Below, one piece after another: positions 1 through 4,751 of a stretch of DNA of 6,111 bases (positions are counted from its first letter, which is position 1; each line of letters starts with the position of its first letter). A program made the translations under genes and the position numbers. The stretch comes from an uncultured Cyanobium sp. (GTDB taxonomy: Bacteria > Cyanobacteriota > Cyanobacteriia > PCC-6307 > Cyanobiaceae). The stretch lies in the NCBI GenBank assembly GCA_937919075.1, contig CALFOF010000182.1, forward strand, positions 1 to 6,111, read 5' to 3'. The notes beneath the pieces are model-generated. The model was not told where the DNA came from. It saw nothing but the letters and a program-made list of their open reading frames with translations, and made no database searches.

Positions 1-789
1 AATGCCCTCAAGGGGGTGGGCTTCTTCCTCGGCGGGGTGCTGCTCACCACGATCGGCTTCAGTGCCGCCGTGGGCGCCATGGCGGCCGGCCTGTTTCTTG
101 CCTTCCTGATGACCCTGGTGCTCCCCGGTGAGATCGGCCGCATGAAGGAATCGCCCGCCATCACCGCGATGTTCTCCAAATCGAAGGGCATCAACGTGCT
201 CTCCACAGCCCGCTTCTTCCTGTTCGGCGCCCGCGATGTGTGGTTCGTGGTGGCCCTGCCGGTGTTTCTGCAATCGGTGCTGGGCTGGAAATACTGGGAG
301 GCCGGCGGCTTCATGGGCCTGTGGGTGATCGGTTACGGCATCGTTCAGGCCTCGGTACCGGCCCTGCGGCGCAGCTGGGGCAAAAGCGGCCCGCCAGGGG
401 TGTCTGCTGTGCAGTTCTGGAGCGCCGTGCTCACCGCCATTCCCGGCCTGATCGCTATCAGCCTGTGGCGAGAAGTGGGCAATCCCGGCGTGGCATTGGT
501 GGTGGGTCTGGCCGCCTTCGGGGTCGTGTTCGCGATGAATTCCTCGATTCACAGCTACATGGTGCTGGCCTACACCGATGCCGAATCGGTGAGCCTCAAC
601 GTGGGCTTCTATTACATGGCCAATGCGGCCGGCCGGCTGGTAGGCACCTTGCTCTCGGGCGCCCTGTTCCTGGTGGGCGGCTTGCAGGCCTGCCTCTGGG
701 CCTCCTGCCTGCTGGTGGCACTTGCCTTTCTTTCAGGGATCCGCCTACCGCCCCCGCTGCGCCTGCAGGCCGTCAATCCACCAGCGTGA
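1..789 (+). CDS. arsJ: ArsJ organoarsenical efflux MFS transporter (5' partial)
   Basis: The reading frame is open from base 1 to a TGA at 787-789, giving 262 residues of an inner-membrane major-facilitator protein. ArsJ proteins are about 400 residues long, so roughly the first 140 are off the left edge; the GTG at 16 is internal. ArsJ exports 1-arseno-3-phosphoglycerate, which a partner GAPDH makes from arsenate and glyceraldehyde-3-phosphate. What I see are stretches I recognise as ArsJ: NALKGVGFFLGG at the window start, NVLSTARFFLFGARDVWFVV near residues 64-83, GLWVIGYGIVQ near 107-117, and NSSIHSYMVLAYTDAES from residue 180 followed by NVGFYYMANAAGRLVGTLL. About eight hydrophobic membrane segments are present. 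The GAPDH partner would be expected to the left and is not visible. No other ars gene lies in the window. The 3' end overlaps the convergent BOF gene by 17 bases. The family call is firm; substrate and pathway are from family knowledge. Confidence 0.9.
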   Translation, partial: NALKGVGFFLGGVLLTTIGFSAAVGAMAAGLFLAFLMTLVLPGEIGRMKESPAITAMFSKSKGINVLSTARFFLFGARDVWFVVALPVFLQSVLGWKYWEAGGFMGLWVIGYGIVQASVPALRRSWGKSGPPGVSAVQFWSAVLTAIPGLIAISLWREVGNPGVALVVGLAAFGVVFAMNSSIHSYMVLAYTDAESVSLNVGFYYMANAAGRLVGTLLSGALFLVGGLQACLWASCLLVALAFLSGIRLPPPLRLQAVNPPA

Positions 790-1140
790 GCGACTTCACC
801 CAGAGGTAGCGGCCGCGGGAGCCCTGGTCCACTTCGGCCACGAGCCTCACCCTGTCGTTGGGGCCCACTGGCCGGTTCTTCCAGACCGAGTCTTCGATCT
901 CCACGCGGATGGTGCCCGAGGCGTCGCGGAAGGTGAAATAGTTTTCACGCTCGGCGACGCAATGGTGCCGGTGAGCGTGAGATAGGTGCCGAGGCGGGCG
1001 TCACGGGCCTGGGCGGCTGTGCTGGTGCGGCCTACAGAGGCGGGGCCAGCACCAGGGCCGGTGAACTGGGCTGAAGCACCTGTGGCCAGGCCGCCAAACA
1101 AAGCAAGCGAAATAACGCCGATTGTGATGACCTTTTTCAT
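773..1140 (-). pseudogene. Secreted BOF/YgiW-type OB-fold protein, frameshifted
   Basis: The ATG at 1140-1138 has an AGGA ribosome-binding site (1151-1148) seven bases upstream. It encodes a Sec signal peptide: MKK, a hydrophobic core, then GASA followed by QF, with likely cleavage after residue 24. The mature part starts with FTGPG, typical of the YgiW/BOF (DUF388) family of small periplasmic OB-fold proteins, linked in enterobacteria to stress responses. Frame one is good through LTLTGTI (residue 60, base 961). The homology then continues in another frame from base 958 to a TGA at 775-773, with VAERENYFTFRDASGTIRVE, a conserved tryptophan, and an ending of LWVKSLTLVD. Restoring one base near 959-960 gives about 122 residues, close to the 130 of E. 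coli YgiW. Read literally, the frame instead runs to a 97-residue protein with an unrelated low-complexity tail. Either this is a young pseudogene or a single-base sequencing error. The 3' end overlaps arsJ tail to tail. Confidence 0.82.
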
Positions 1141-1190
1141 CCGCTGATCCTGCGGCTCGGATGAAACAACGCGCCGAGACTAGCGATCCT

Positions 1191-1258
1191 TTCAGTGCAT
1201 CAGGCCGCCCAGGCGCTCAGTGCATCACTCCGCACAAGGCGCTCAGTGCATCAGGCCG
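1191..1258. repeat. Three-copy short direct repeat spanning a gene end
   Basis: The 11-mer TCAGTGCATCA occurs three times, at 1192-1202, 1217-1227 and 1243-1253, spaced 25 and 26 bases apart. Copies two and three share 17 identical bases (AGGCGCTCAGTGCATCA at 1211-1227 and 1237-1253). Copies one and three share 16 (1192-1207 and 1243-1258). On the minus strand the third copy forms the final codons and TGA stop of the small gene at 1243-1509; the other two are non-coding echoes of that gene end. This looks like local tandem duplication with divergence. It fills most of the gap between that gene and the BOF gene. The copies are too short and too few for a CRISPR array. Confidence 0.75.
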
Positions 1259-1509
1259 GGCCAGCCGCCCGGGTAGCGCAGGGTGCGCCAGTCACCGCGG
1301 GGGGTGCTCACTTCAATGCCGATTTCGATCGGTTGCTCCACCGCGCAGGCCTGTTCCTCCCACCAGCTCAGCGCCGCCTCCCAGGCAGCATCCATCGATT
1401 CGAAGTGGTCGTCGAGCACCGGATGGGGAGCGCACTGGCGGTCCACCAAGCGGTAAAGCCGCTGCGAACCGGCGGCGGAGACAGAGCGACGAAAGGGGGA
1501 GAACGCCAT
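1243..1509 (-). CDS. Small conserved cyanobacterial hypothetical protein
   Basis: An 88-residue soluble protein with no signal peptide or membrane segment. I do not recognise a named domain, but the core reads like small conserved proteins of Synechococcus and related genomes: a RLYRLVDRQ strand, then HFESMDAAWEAALSWWEEQ as a probable amphipathic helix with three tryptophans, then IEIGIEVSTPRGDWRTLRYPG as a probable strand pair. The amino-acid pattern alternates like real protein, unlike the arginine/proline-rich frames opposite it. The ATG at 1509-1507 has no clear ribosome-binding site. The first 17 residues look poorly constrained, so a TTG or GTG near residues 21-22 is a possible later start. 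The last codons (GLMH, stop) lie inside the direct repeat, so the C-terminus may have been reshaped by that repeat. It follows ridA in the same direction after a 105-base gap. The function is unknown. Confidence 0.68.
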   Translation of the reverse strand: MAFSPFRRSVSAAGSQRLYRLVDRQCAPHPVLDDHFESMDAAWEAALSWWEEQACAVEQPIEIGIEVSTPRGDWRTLRYPGGWPGLMH

Positions 1510-1543
1510 GAACGTCGTGAAGCAGAGAGTCAGTGTCGGTCCT

Positions 1544-1577
1544 GTGACAGCTGCGGACTGTCACGTCGACTACGTGA
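1544..1577. promoter_or_regulatory. Overlapping inverted repeats upstream of the small hypothetical gene
   Basis: Two perfect inverted repeats share bases. GTGACAG (1544-1550) pairs with CTGTCAC (1558-1564) across seven bases. TCACGT (1561-1566) pairs with ACGTGA (1572-1577) across five. They lie 35-68 bases upstream of the ATG at 1509 on the minus strand, inside the ridA-to-hypothetical gap. They could be an operator for a dimeric regulator or two mutually exclusive leader hairpins. I match them to no known regulator: they do not fit the NtcA pattern GTA-N8-TAC. The function is inferred from position only. Confidence 0.35.
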
Positions 1578-1600
1578 TGTCGTGTTCGTTACCTGACGGC

Positions 1601-1614
1601 AGCCCCACTGGGCT
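1601..1614 (-). terminator. Short hairpin directly after ridA
   Basis: AGCCC (1601-1605) and GGGCT (1610-1614) form a perfect five-base-pair stem with a four-base loop, starting immediately after the ridA stop codon. No T-rich tract follows in the minus-strand direction, so this is at best a weak or factor-dependent terminator and may be only an mRNA 3' structure. Confidence 0.25.
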
Positions 1615-2004
1615 TCAAACGACCACCGCAATGCAGTCGATTTCCACCCGCGCGCCCCGGGGCAGGGCCGCCACTTCCACGCAGGCGCGGGCGGGAGGAA
1701 CCGGCCCCTGGAAGGTCTCGGCGTAGATGGCGTTCACCCGGGCGAAATCGGCCAGGTCGGCCAGAAACACCGTGGTGCGCACCACCTGATCCGGGCCGCT
1801 GCCTGCCGCCTGCAGCACCGCCACGAGGTTGCTGAGCACCTGGCGGGTCTCGGCTTCCACATCGCCGTCGCCCACCATCACGCCGCTGACGGGATCGAGG
1901 GCGATCTGTCCGGAGCAGAACAGCCAGCCACACGCCCGCACGGCCTGGTTGTAGGGGCCCACCGGCTCAGGAGCGGCAGGGGTGTGAATCGCCTCGATGG
2001 CCAT
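1615..2004 (-). CDS. ridA: RidA family reactive intermediate/imine deaminase
   Basis: This 129-residue cytosolic protein matches RidA (YjgF/YER057c/UK114) over its whole length; E. coli RidA has 128 residues. RidA is a homotrimer that hydrolyses reactive enamine/imine intermediates such as 2-aminoacrylate made by PLP enzymes, protecting those enzymes from damage. Visible family features are GPYNQAV (residues 16-22), FCSGQIALDP (29-38), RTTVFLADLADFARVNAIY (76-94), and PPARACVEVAALP with the substrate carboxylate-binding arginine at R106. The end, VEIDCIAV, carries the conserved glutamate E121. I chose the ATG at 2004-2002 because it gives the family length. An in-frame ATG at 2016-2014 would add four residues, and neither start has a clear ribosome-binding site. 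The open frame continues far upstream opposite the ABC gene, but that extension is antisense shadow. It diverges from the ABC ATPase gene. Confidence 0.93.
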   Translation of the reverse strand: MAIEAIHTPAAPEPVGPYNQAVRACGWLFCSGQIALDPVSGVMVGDGDVEAETRQVLSNLVAVLQAAGSGPDQVVRTTVFLADLADFARVNAIYAETFQGPVPPARACVEVAALPRGARVEIDCIAVVV

Positions 2005-2133
2005 GCCGGCGCCCATGGCGTTGGAAGATGGGAAAAACGAGCTTAAGGGTGTCCTATCGCCAGTTCCACCGGGATTTCCGCCACTGACACGGCGGCGGTC
2101 AACGCCCGCGGCGACGCAACGCCGGCCGATCCC
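2005..2133. promoter_or_regulatory. Divergent promoter region between ridA and the ABC ATPase gene
   Basis: This 129-base gap must hold start signals for both flanking genes. It includes a less GC-rich patch at about 2021-2058, the likeliest promoter location. TTGGAA at 2021-2026 could be a -35 element for the plus strand, but no convincing -10 follows at the proper distance. I see no clear ribosome-binding site for either gene and no recognised operator. Confidence 0.35.
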
Positions 2134-3225
2134 GTGCAGCTTGAAGGCGTGTGGCACCGCTACGGCCGCGGCGGCGCCGCTGGCGAAGCAAGCGACTGGG
2201 CGCTGGAAGACATCAACCTGCAGCTGGCCCCAGGCGAACTGGTGGGCCTGCTTGGTCCCTCCGGCTGTGGCAAGACCACCCTGCTGCGCCTGATCGCCGG
2301 CTTCGAGCGGCCGTCGCGGGGGCAGGTGACGGTGCAGGGCCGGCAGGTGGCCGGTCCGGCCGTGTGGGTGCCGCCTGAGCGGCGTGGGGTGGGCATGGTC
2401 TTTCAGGACTACGCCCTGTTTCCCCACCTCGATGCCTGGCAGAACACCTGCTTCGGTCTGCGGCCCCGCCAGGACCGCAGCCGGGCCGCCTGGCTGCTGG
2501 ATCTGCTGGGCCTGGCGGGCCTGGAGCAGCGCTACCCGCACGAACTCTCCGGCGGCCAGCGGCAACGGCTGGCCCTGGCCCGGGCACTGGCGCCGGCACC
2601 GGAGCTGGTGCTGCTCGATGAACCCTTCTCCAACCTGGATGTGGACGTGCGGCTGCGGCTGCGCAGCGAACTGCCGGGCGTGCTCAGCCGTTGCGGCGCC
2701 AGCGGCCTGATCGTCACCCACGACCCGGAAGAGGCGCTGGCGATCTGCGACCGGGTGGCGGTGCTCAAGGACGGGCGATTGCACCAGTGCGCGCCGCCGC
2801 AGGTGCTGGTGGAGCATCCCGCCACCGCCTTCGTGGGCCACTTCGTGCTGCAACGCAACCTGCTGCCGGCCCAGTGGCGCAACGGCCAGGTGATCACGGC
2901 GCTGGGGGCCTTCGCCCCCCTCTCCGGCGCTGCGGCCTCCCCCTGCCCGGACGGGGCGCCGGCGGAGGTGTTGCTGCAACCCGGTGCCCTGGATCTCACC
3001 CCCGATCCGGCAGGCAGCGCCTGGGTGATGGGGCGGGAATTCCTGGGCCGGGAATGGCTGCTGCAGGTAGAGCTGGAGCAGCCCCAGGGGGCCCCGTTCC
3101 GGTTGCGGTTGCGCCTGCCGCTGGAGCGCACCTTCCAGCTCTCCGAACGCTGCCGCCTGAGCCTGCGGCCCCAGCAACCGGCCCTGCTCTTTCCCCAGCG
3201 GCTGCCCCTGCTGCCATGCCGCTGA
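2134..3225 (+). CDS. ABC importer ATP-binding protein, FbpC/FutC/PotA class
   Basis: This 363-residue ATPase should power a substrate-binding-protein-dependent importer from the cytoplasmic face. The nucleotide-binding domain is complete: Walker A GPSGCGKTT (41-49), Q-loop Q91 in FQDYALFPHL, signature LSGGQ (138-142), Walker B LVLLDEP with catalytic E163, D-loop SNLD (166-169), and H-loop H196 in VTHD. Residues about 275-355 resemble a TOBE domain (EVLLQPGALDL, then REFLGREWLLQVEL), as in iron, sulfate, spermidine and sugar importers. The PPERRGVGMVFQDYALFPHL stretch favours the ferric-iron (FbpC/FutC) branch, but substrate cannot be fixed from the ATPase alone. The GTG at 2134 is the first ATG/GTG/TTG-type start after the in-frame stop at 2044; it has no ribosome-binding site and leaves an unusually short N-terminus. 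No permease or binding protein is adjacent, so it may serve components encoded elsewhere. It ends 21 bases before convergent gloB. Confidence 0.88.
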   Translation: MQLEGVWHRYGRGGAAGEASDWALEDINLQLAPGELVGLLGPSGCGKTTLLRLIAGFERPSRGQVTVQGRQVAGPAVWVPPERRGVGMVFQDYALFPHLDAWQNTCFGLRPRQDRSRAAWLLDLLGLAGLEQRYPHELSGGQRQRLALARALAPAPELVLLDEPFSNLDVDVRLRLRSELPGVLSRCGASGLIVTHDPEEALAICDRVAVLKDGRLHQCAPPQVLVEHPATAFVGHFVLQRNLLPAQWRNGQVITALGAFAPLSGAAASPCPDGAPAEVLLQPGALDLTPDPAGSAWVMGREFLGREWLLQVELEQPQGAPFRLRLRLPLERTFQLSERCRLSLRPQQPALLFPQRLPLLPCR

Positions 3226-3243
3226 GCCCCCTGACGCCTCAGC
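3221..3243. terminator. Possible hairpin between convergent ABC ATPase and gloB genes
   Basis: GCTGAG (3221-3226) and CTCAGC (3238-3243) form a perfect six-base-pair stem with an 11-base loop, centred on the 21-base gap between the two convergent stop codons. Being symmetrical it could act on both strands. Neither side has a T-tract and the loop is large, so evidence for termination is weak and rests mainly on position. Confidence 0.25.
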
Positions 3244-3246
3244 CCT

Positions 3247-4077
3247 TCAGCCCTGCCAGCCGTCCTTGTGCCGGCGCAGCGCGGCGAGCGTGGTGGCACT
3301 GCCGGCGCGCAGGAAAAGATTGGTGGCGCGCTCCAGTGCGATCGTGCTGGGGATGGTGGCCTGGCCCTGGCTGCGGGCCTGCTCCACCACCGCCAGCCGC
3401 GCCGTGATCGCACTGGCGGCGGGATCAGCGTCAGCAGCCACCAGCGCGGCCGCCCAGCGCAGATTGGCGCGGGTGTACTCGTGGGCGCACCACACGCGTG
3501 TGCTGTCCGGCAGCTGCGCCAGCTGCTGCAGGGAGTGGTGCATCTGCTCCGCCGAGCCCTCGAACAGCCGCCCGCAGCCGGCAGCGAACAGGGTGTCGCC
3601 GCAGAACAGTTCCCCGTGCCCGCCCGGCACCGCCGGCAGCACGTAGGCCAGATGGGCGCGGGTGTGGCCCGGCACCTCCAGCACCTCCACCGCCCGGCCC
3701 AGCAGGGTGAGGCGGTCCCCCCCGCGCACCGAACGGGTCTGCAGAGGAATGCGGTCGAGGTCAGCGGCAGCAGCGATCACTGCGGCGGTGGACCAGCGCT
3801 CCAGCAGGCCGGCGGTGCCACCGATGTGATCGGAATGGTGGTGGGTCTGCAGCACAGCCTCCAGCTCCAGATGATGGGCCTCCAGCCAGGCGCGCACAGG
3901 CCCCGCCACGGCGGGATCCACCACCACCGCCCGGCCGGGGGCCGCCCCTGCCGCCAGGGGGTCGTGCAGTACGAACACGTAGTTGTCGTTCAGCACCGAG
4001 ATCAGCGACACGGCCAGCGCCGGAGGCCGCCCGCCTGTTGCCACCACGGCCGGCGGCTCGCTGCGGGAGGTCTGCAT
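3247..4077 (-). CDS. gloB: Hydroxyacylglutathione hydrolase (glyoxalase II)
   Basis: This 276-residue metallo-beta-lactamase-fold hydrolase should split S-D-lactoylglutathione into D-lactate and glutathione, the second step of methylglyoxal detoxification. The binuclear metal site is complete: THHHSDH at 78-84 (ligands H79, H81, D83, H84), H138 in PGHT, the bridging D161 in FCGDTLF, and H199 in [17 protein letters not shown] near 30-39 matches the family N-terminus. AGCGRLFEG (166-174) is the usual GloB stretch after the bridging aspartate, and an NLFLR motif near 253-257 matches the C-terminal substrate-binding domain. The length is slightly above the usual 250-260 residues because of about 20 loosely conserved N-terminal residues before [14 protein letters not shown] start inside that stretch is therefore possible, and the ATG at 4077-4075 lacks a clear ribosome-binding site. 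It diverges from hisG, with only 29 bases between the starts. Confidence 0.93.
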   Translation of the reverse strand: MQTSRSEPPAVVATGGRPPALAVSLISVLNDNYVFVLHDPLAAGAAPGRAVVVDPAVAGPVRAWLEAHHLELEAVLQTHHHSDHIGGTAGLLERWSTAAVIAAAADLDRIPLQTRSVRGGDRLTLLGRAVEVLEVPGHTRAHLAYVLPAVPGGHGELFCGDTLFAAGCGRLFEGSAEQMHHSLQQLAQLPDSTRVWCAHEYTRANLRWAAALVAADADPAASAITARLAVVEQARSQGQATIPSTIALERATNLFLRAGSATTLAALRRHKDGWQG

Positions 4078-4106
4078 CGGTAAAGTTCAGCTTGCGGAGC
4101 ACGCCC
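4078..4106. promoter_or_regulatory. Compact divergent gap with hisG ribosome-binding site
   Basis: Only 29 bases separate the gloB and hisG start codons. GGAG at 4096-4099 sits seven bases before the hisG ATG and fixes that start against the longer in-frame alternative at 4038, which would run into gloB. The gap is too short for two full promoters, so promoter elements for each gene must lie inside the other's coding region, or one start is annotated too far upstream. Confidence 0.6.
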
Positions 4107-4751
4107 ATGATCACCGTTGCTCTGGCCAAAGGGGCCCTGCTGAAGAATTCGGTGCGCTGCCTTGCCGCGGCCGGTCTGGATTTCACCGCCCTGCTCGACA
4201 GCGACAACCGCCAGTTGATGGTGCCCAGCCCCTGCGGCACCGCCCGCGCCCTGCTGGTGCGCAACGCCGATGTGCCGGTGTACGTGGCCTATGGCCAGGC
4301 CCAGCTCGGCATCGTCGGCGAAGACGTGCTGCGGGAGCACCAGCTGCCGGTGGCTCCCCTGGTTGACCTCGGCTTCGGTGGCTGCCGCATGGCGGTGGCG
4401 GTGAAGGCGAGCAGCGGCTACCGCCGGGCCGCTGATCTGCCGGCCCACTGCCGCGTGGCCAGCAAGTTCGTGCGCTGTGCCGAAACCTTCTTCAACCAGC
4501 TCGACCTGCCGGTGGATCTCATTCATCTCACCGGTTCAGTGGAGCTGGGCCCGATCACCGGCATGTCGGAGGCGATCGTGGATCTGGTGGCCACCGGCCG
4601 CACCCTGCGCGACAACGGGCTGGTGGCGATCGAGGACCTGTTCCACAGCACCGCCCGGCTGATCGGCCATCCCCTGGCCCTGCGGCTCGATCAAGGCCAG
4701 CTGCAAACGATCATCGATCGGGTGGCGGCGGCCCGTGTGGAGGCGCGCTGA
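4107..4751 (+). CDS. hisG: ATP phosphoribosyltransferase, short form (histidine biosynthesis)
   Basis: This 214-residue cytosolic enzyme catalyses the first step of histidine synthesis, joining ATP and PRPP to give phosphoribosyl-ATP. The N-terminus [16 protein letters not shown] matches HisG strand one and helix one. [14 protein letters not shown] (62-75), [14 protein letters not shown] (86-99) and [13 protein letters not shown] (117-129) are typical. [20 protein letters not shown] (141-160), followed by [12 protein letters not shown], is the PRPP-binding region. It lacks the C-terminal regulatory domain of the roughly 300-residue long form. Short HisG enzymes work in a hetero-octamer with HisZ, a HisRS-like regulatory subunit, which is not in this window. 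Cyanobacteria are known to use the short form. The start is supported by a GGAG site seven bases upstream. Its TGA overlaps the ATG of the next gene by one base, implying co-transcription and probably translational coupling with the ABC exporter. Confidence 0.95.
   Translation: MITVALAKGALLKNSVRCLAAAGLDFTALLDSDNRQLMVPSPCGTARALLVRNADVPVYVAYGQAQLGIVGEDVLREHQLPVAPLVDLGFGGCRMAVAVKASSGYRRAADLPAHCRVASKFVRCAETFFNQLDLPVDLIHLTGSVELGPITGMSEAIVDLVATGRTLRDNGLVAIEDLFHSTARLIGHPLALRLDQGQLQTIIDRVAAARVEAR

Noticed and set aside
955..965. Programmed ribosomal frameshift in the BOF gene
   Set aside because: There is no slippery heptamer or downstream structure that I can see at the shift point; a simple indel or sequencing error explains it better.
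722..985. Plus-strand open frame opposite the BOF gene
   Set aside because: It is the antisense of the second half of the frameshifted BOF gene, which has clear family homology.
1191..1258. Possible CRISPR array
   Set aside because: There are only three imperfect copies with an 11-base shared core, the remainder between cores is only about 14-15 bases, and one copy is inside a coding region.
1195..1596. Plus-strand open frame opposite the small hypothetical gene
   Set aside because: The composition is Arg/Ala/His-rich and irregular, it runs across the repeat cluster, and the opposite strand holds a better-structured protein.
1508..1726. Small plus-strand open frame across the ridA 3' end
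   Set aside because: It mostly covers the inverted-repeat region and antisense ridA, with no ribosome-binding site and no protein-like pattern.
2017..3177. Very long minus-strand open frame (over 380 codons) continuous with ridA and opposite the ABC ATPase gene
   Set aside because: It is the antisense of a GC-rich gene with all ATPase motifs on the plus strand. The antisense product is Gln/Arg/Pro-rich without domain character, and RidA alone accounts for the conserved part.
3268..4083. Plus-strand open frame opposite gloB
   Set aside because: GloB on the minus strand carries the full set of metal ligands; the plus frame is His/Gln/Arg-rich shadow.
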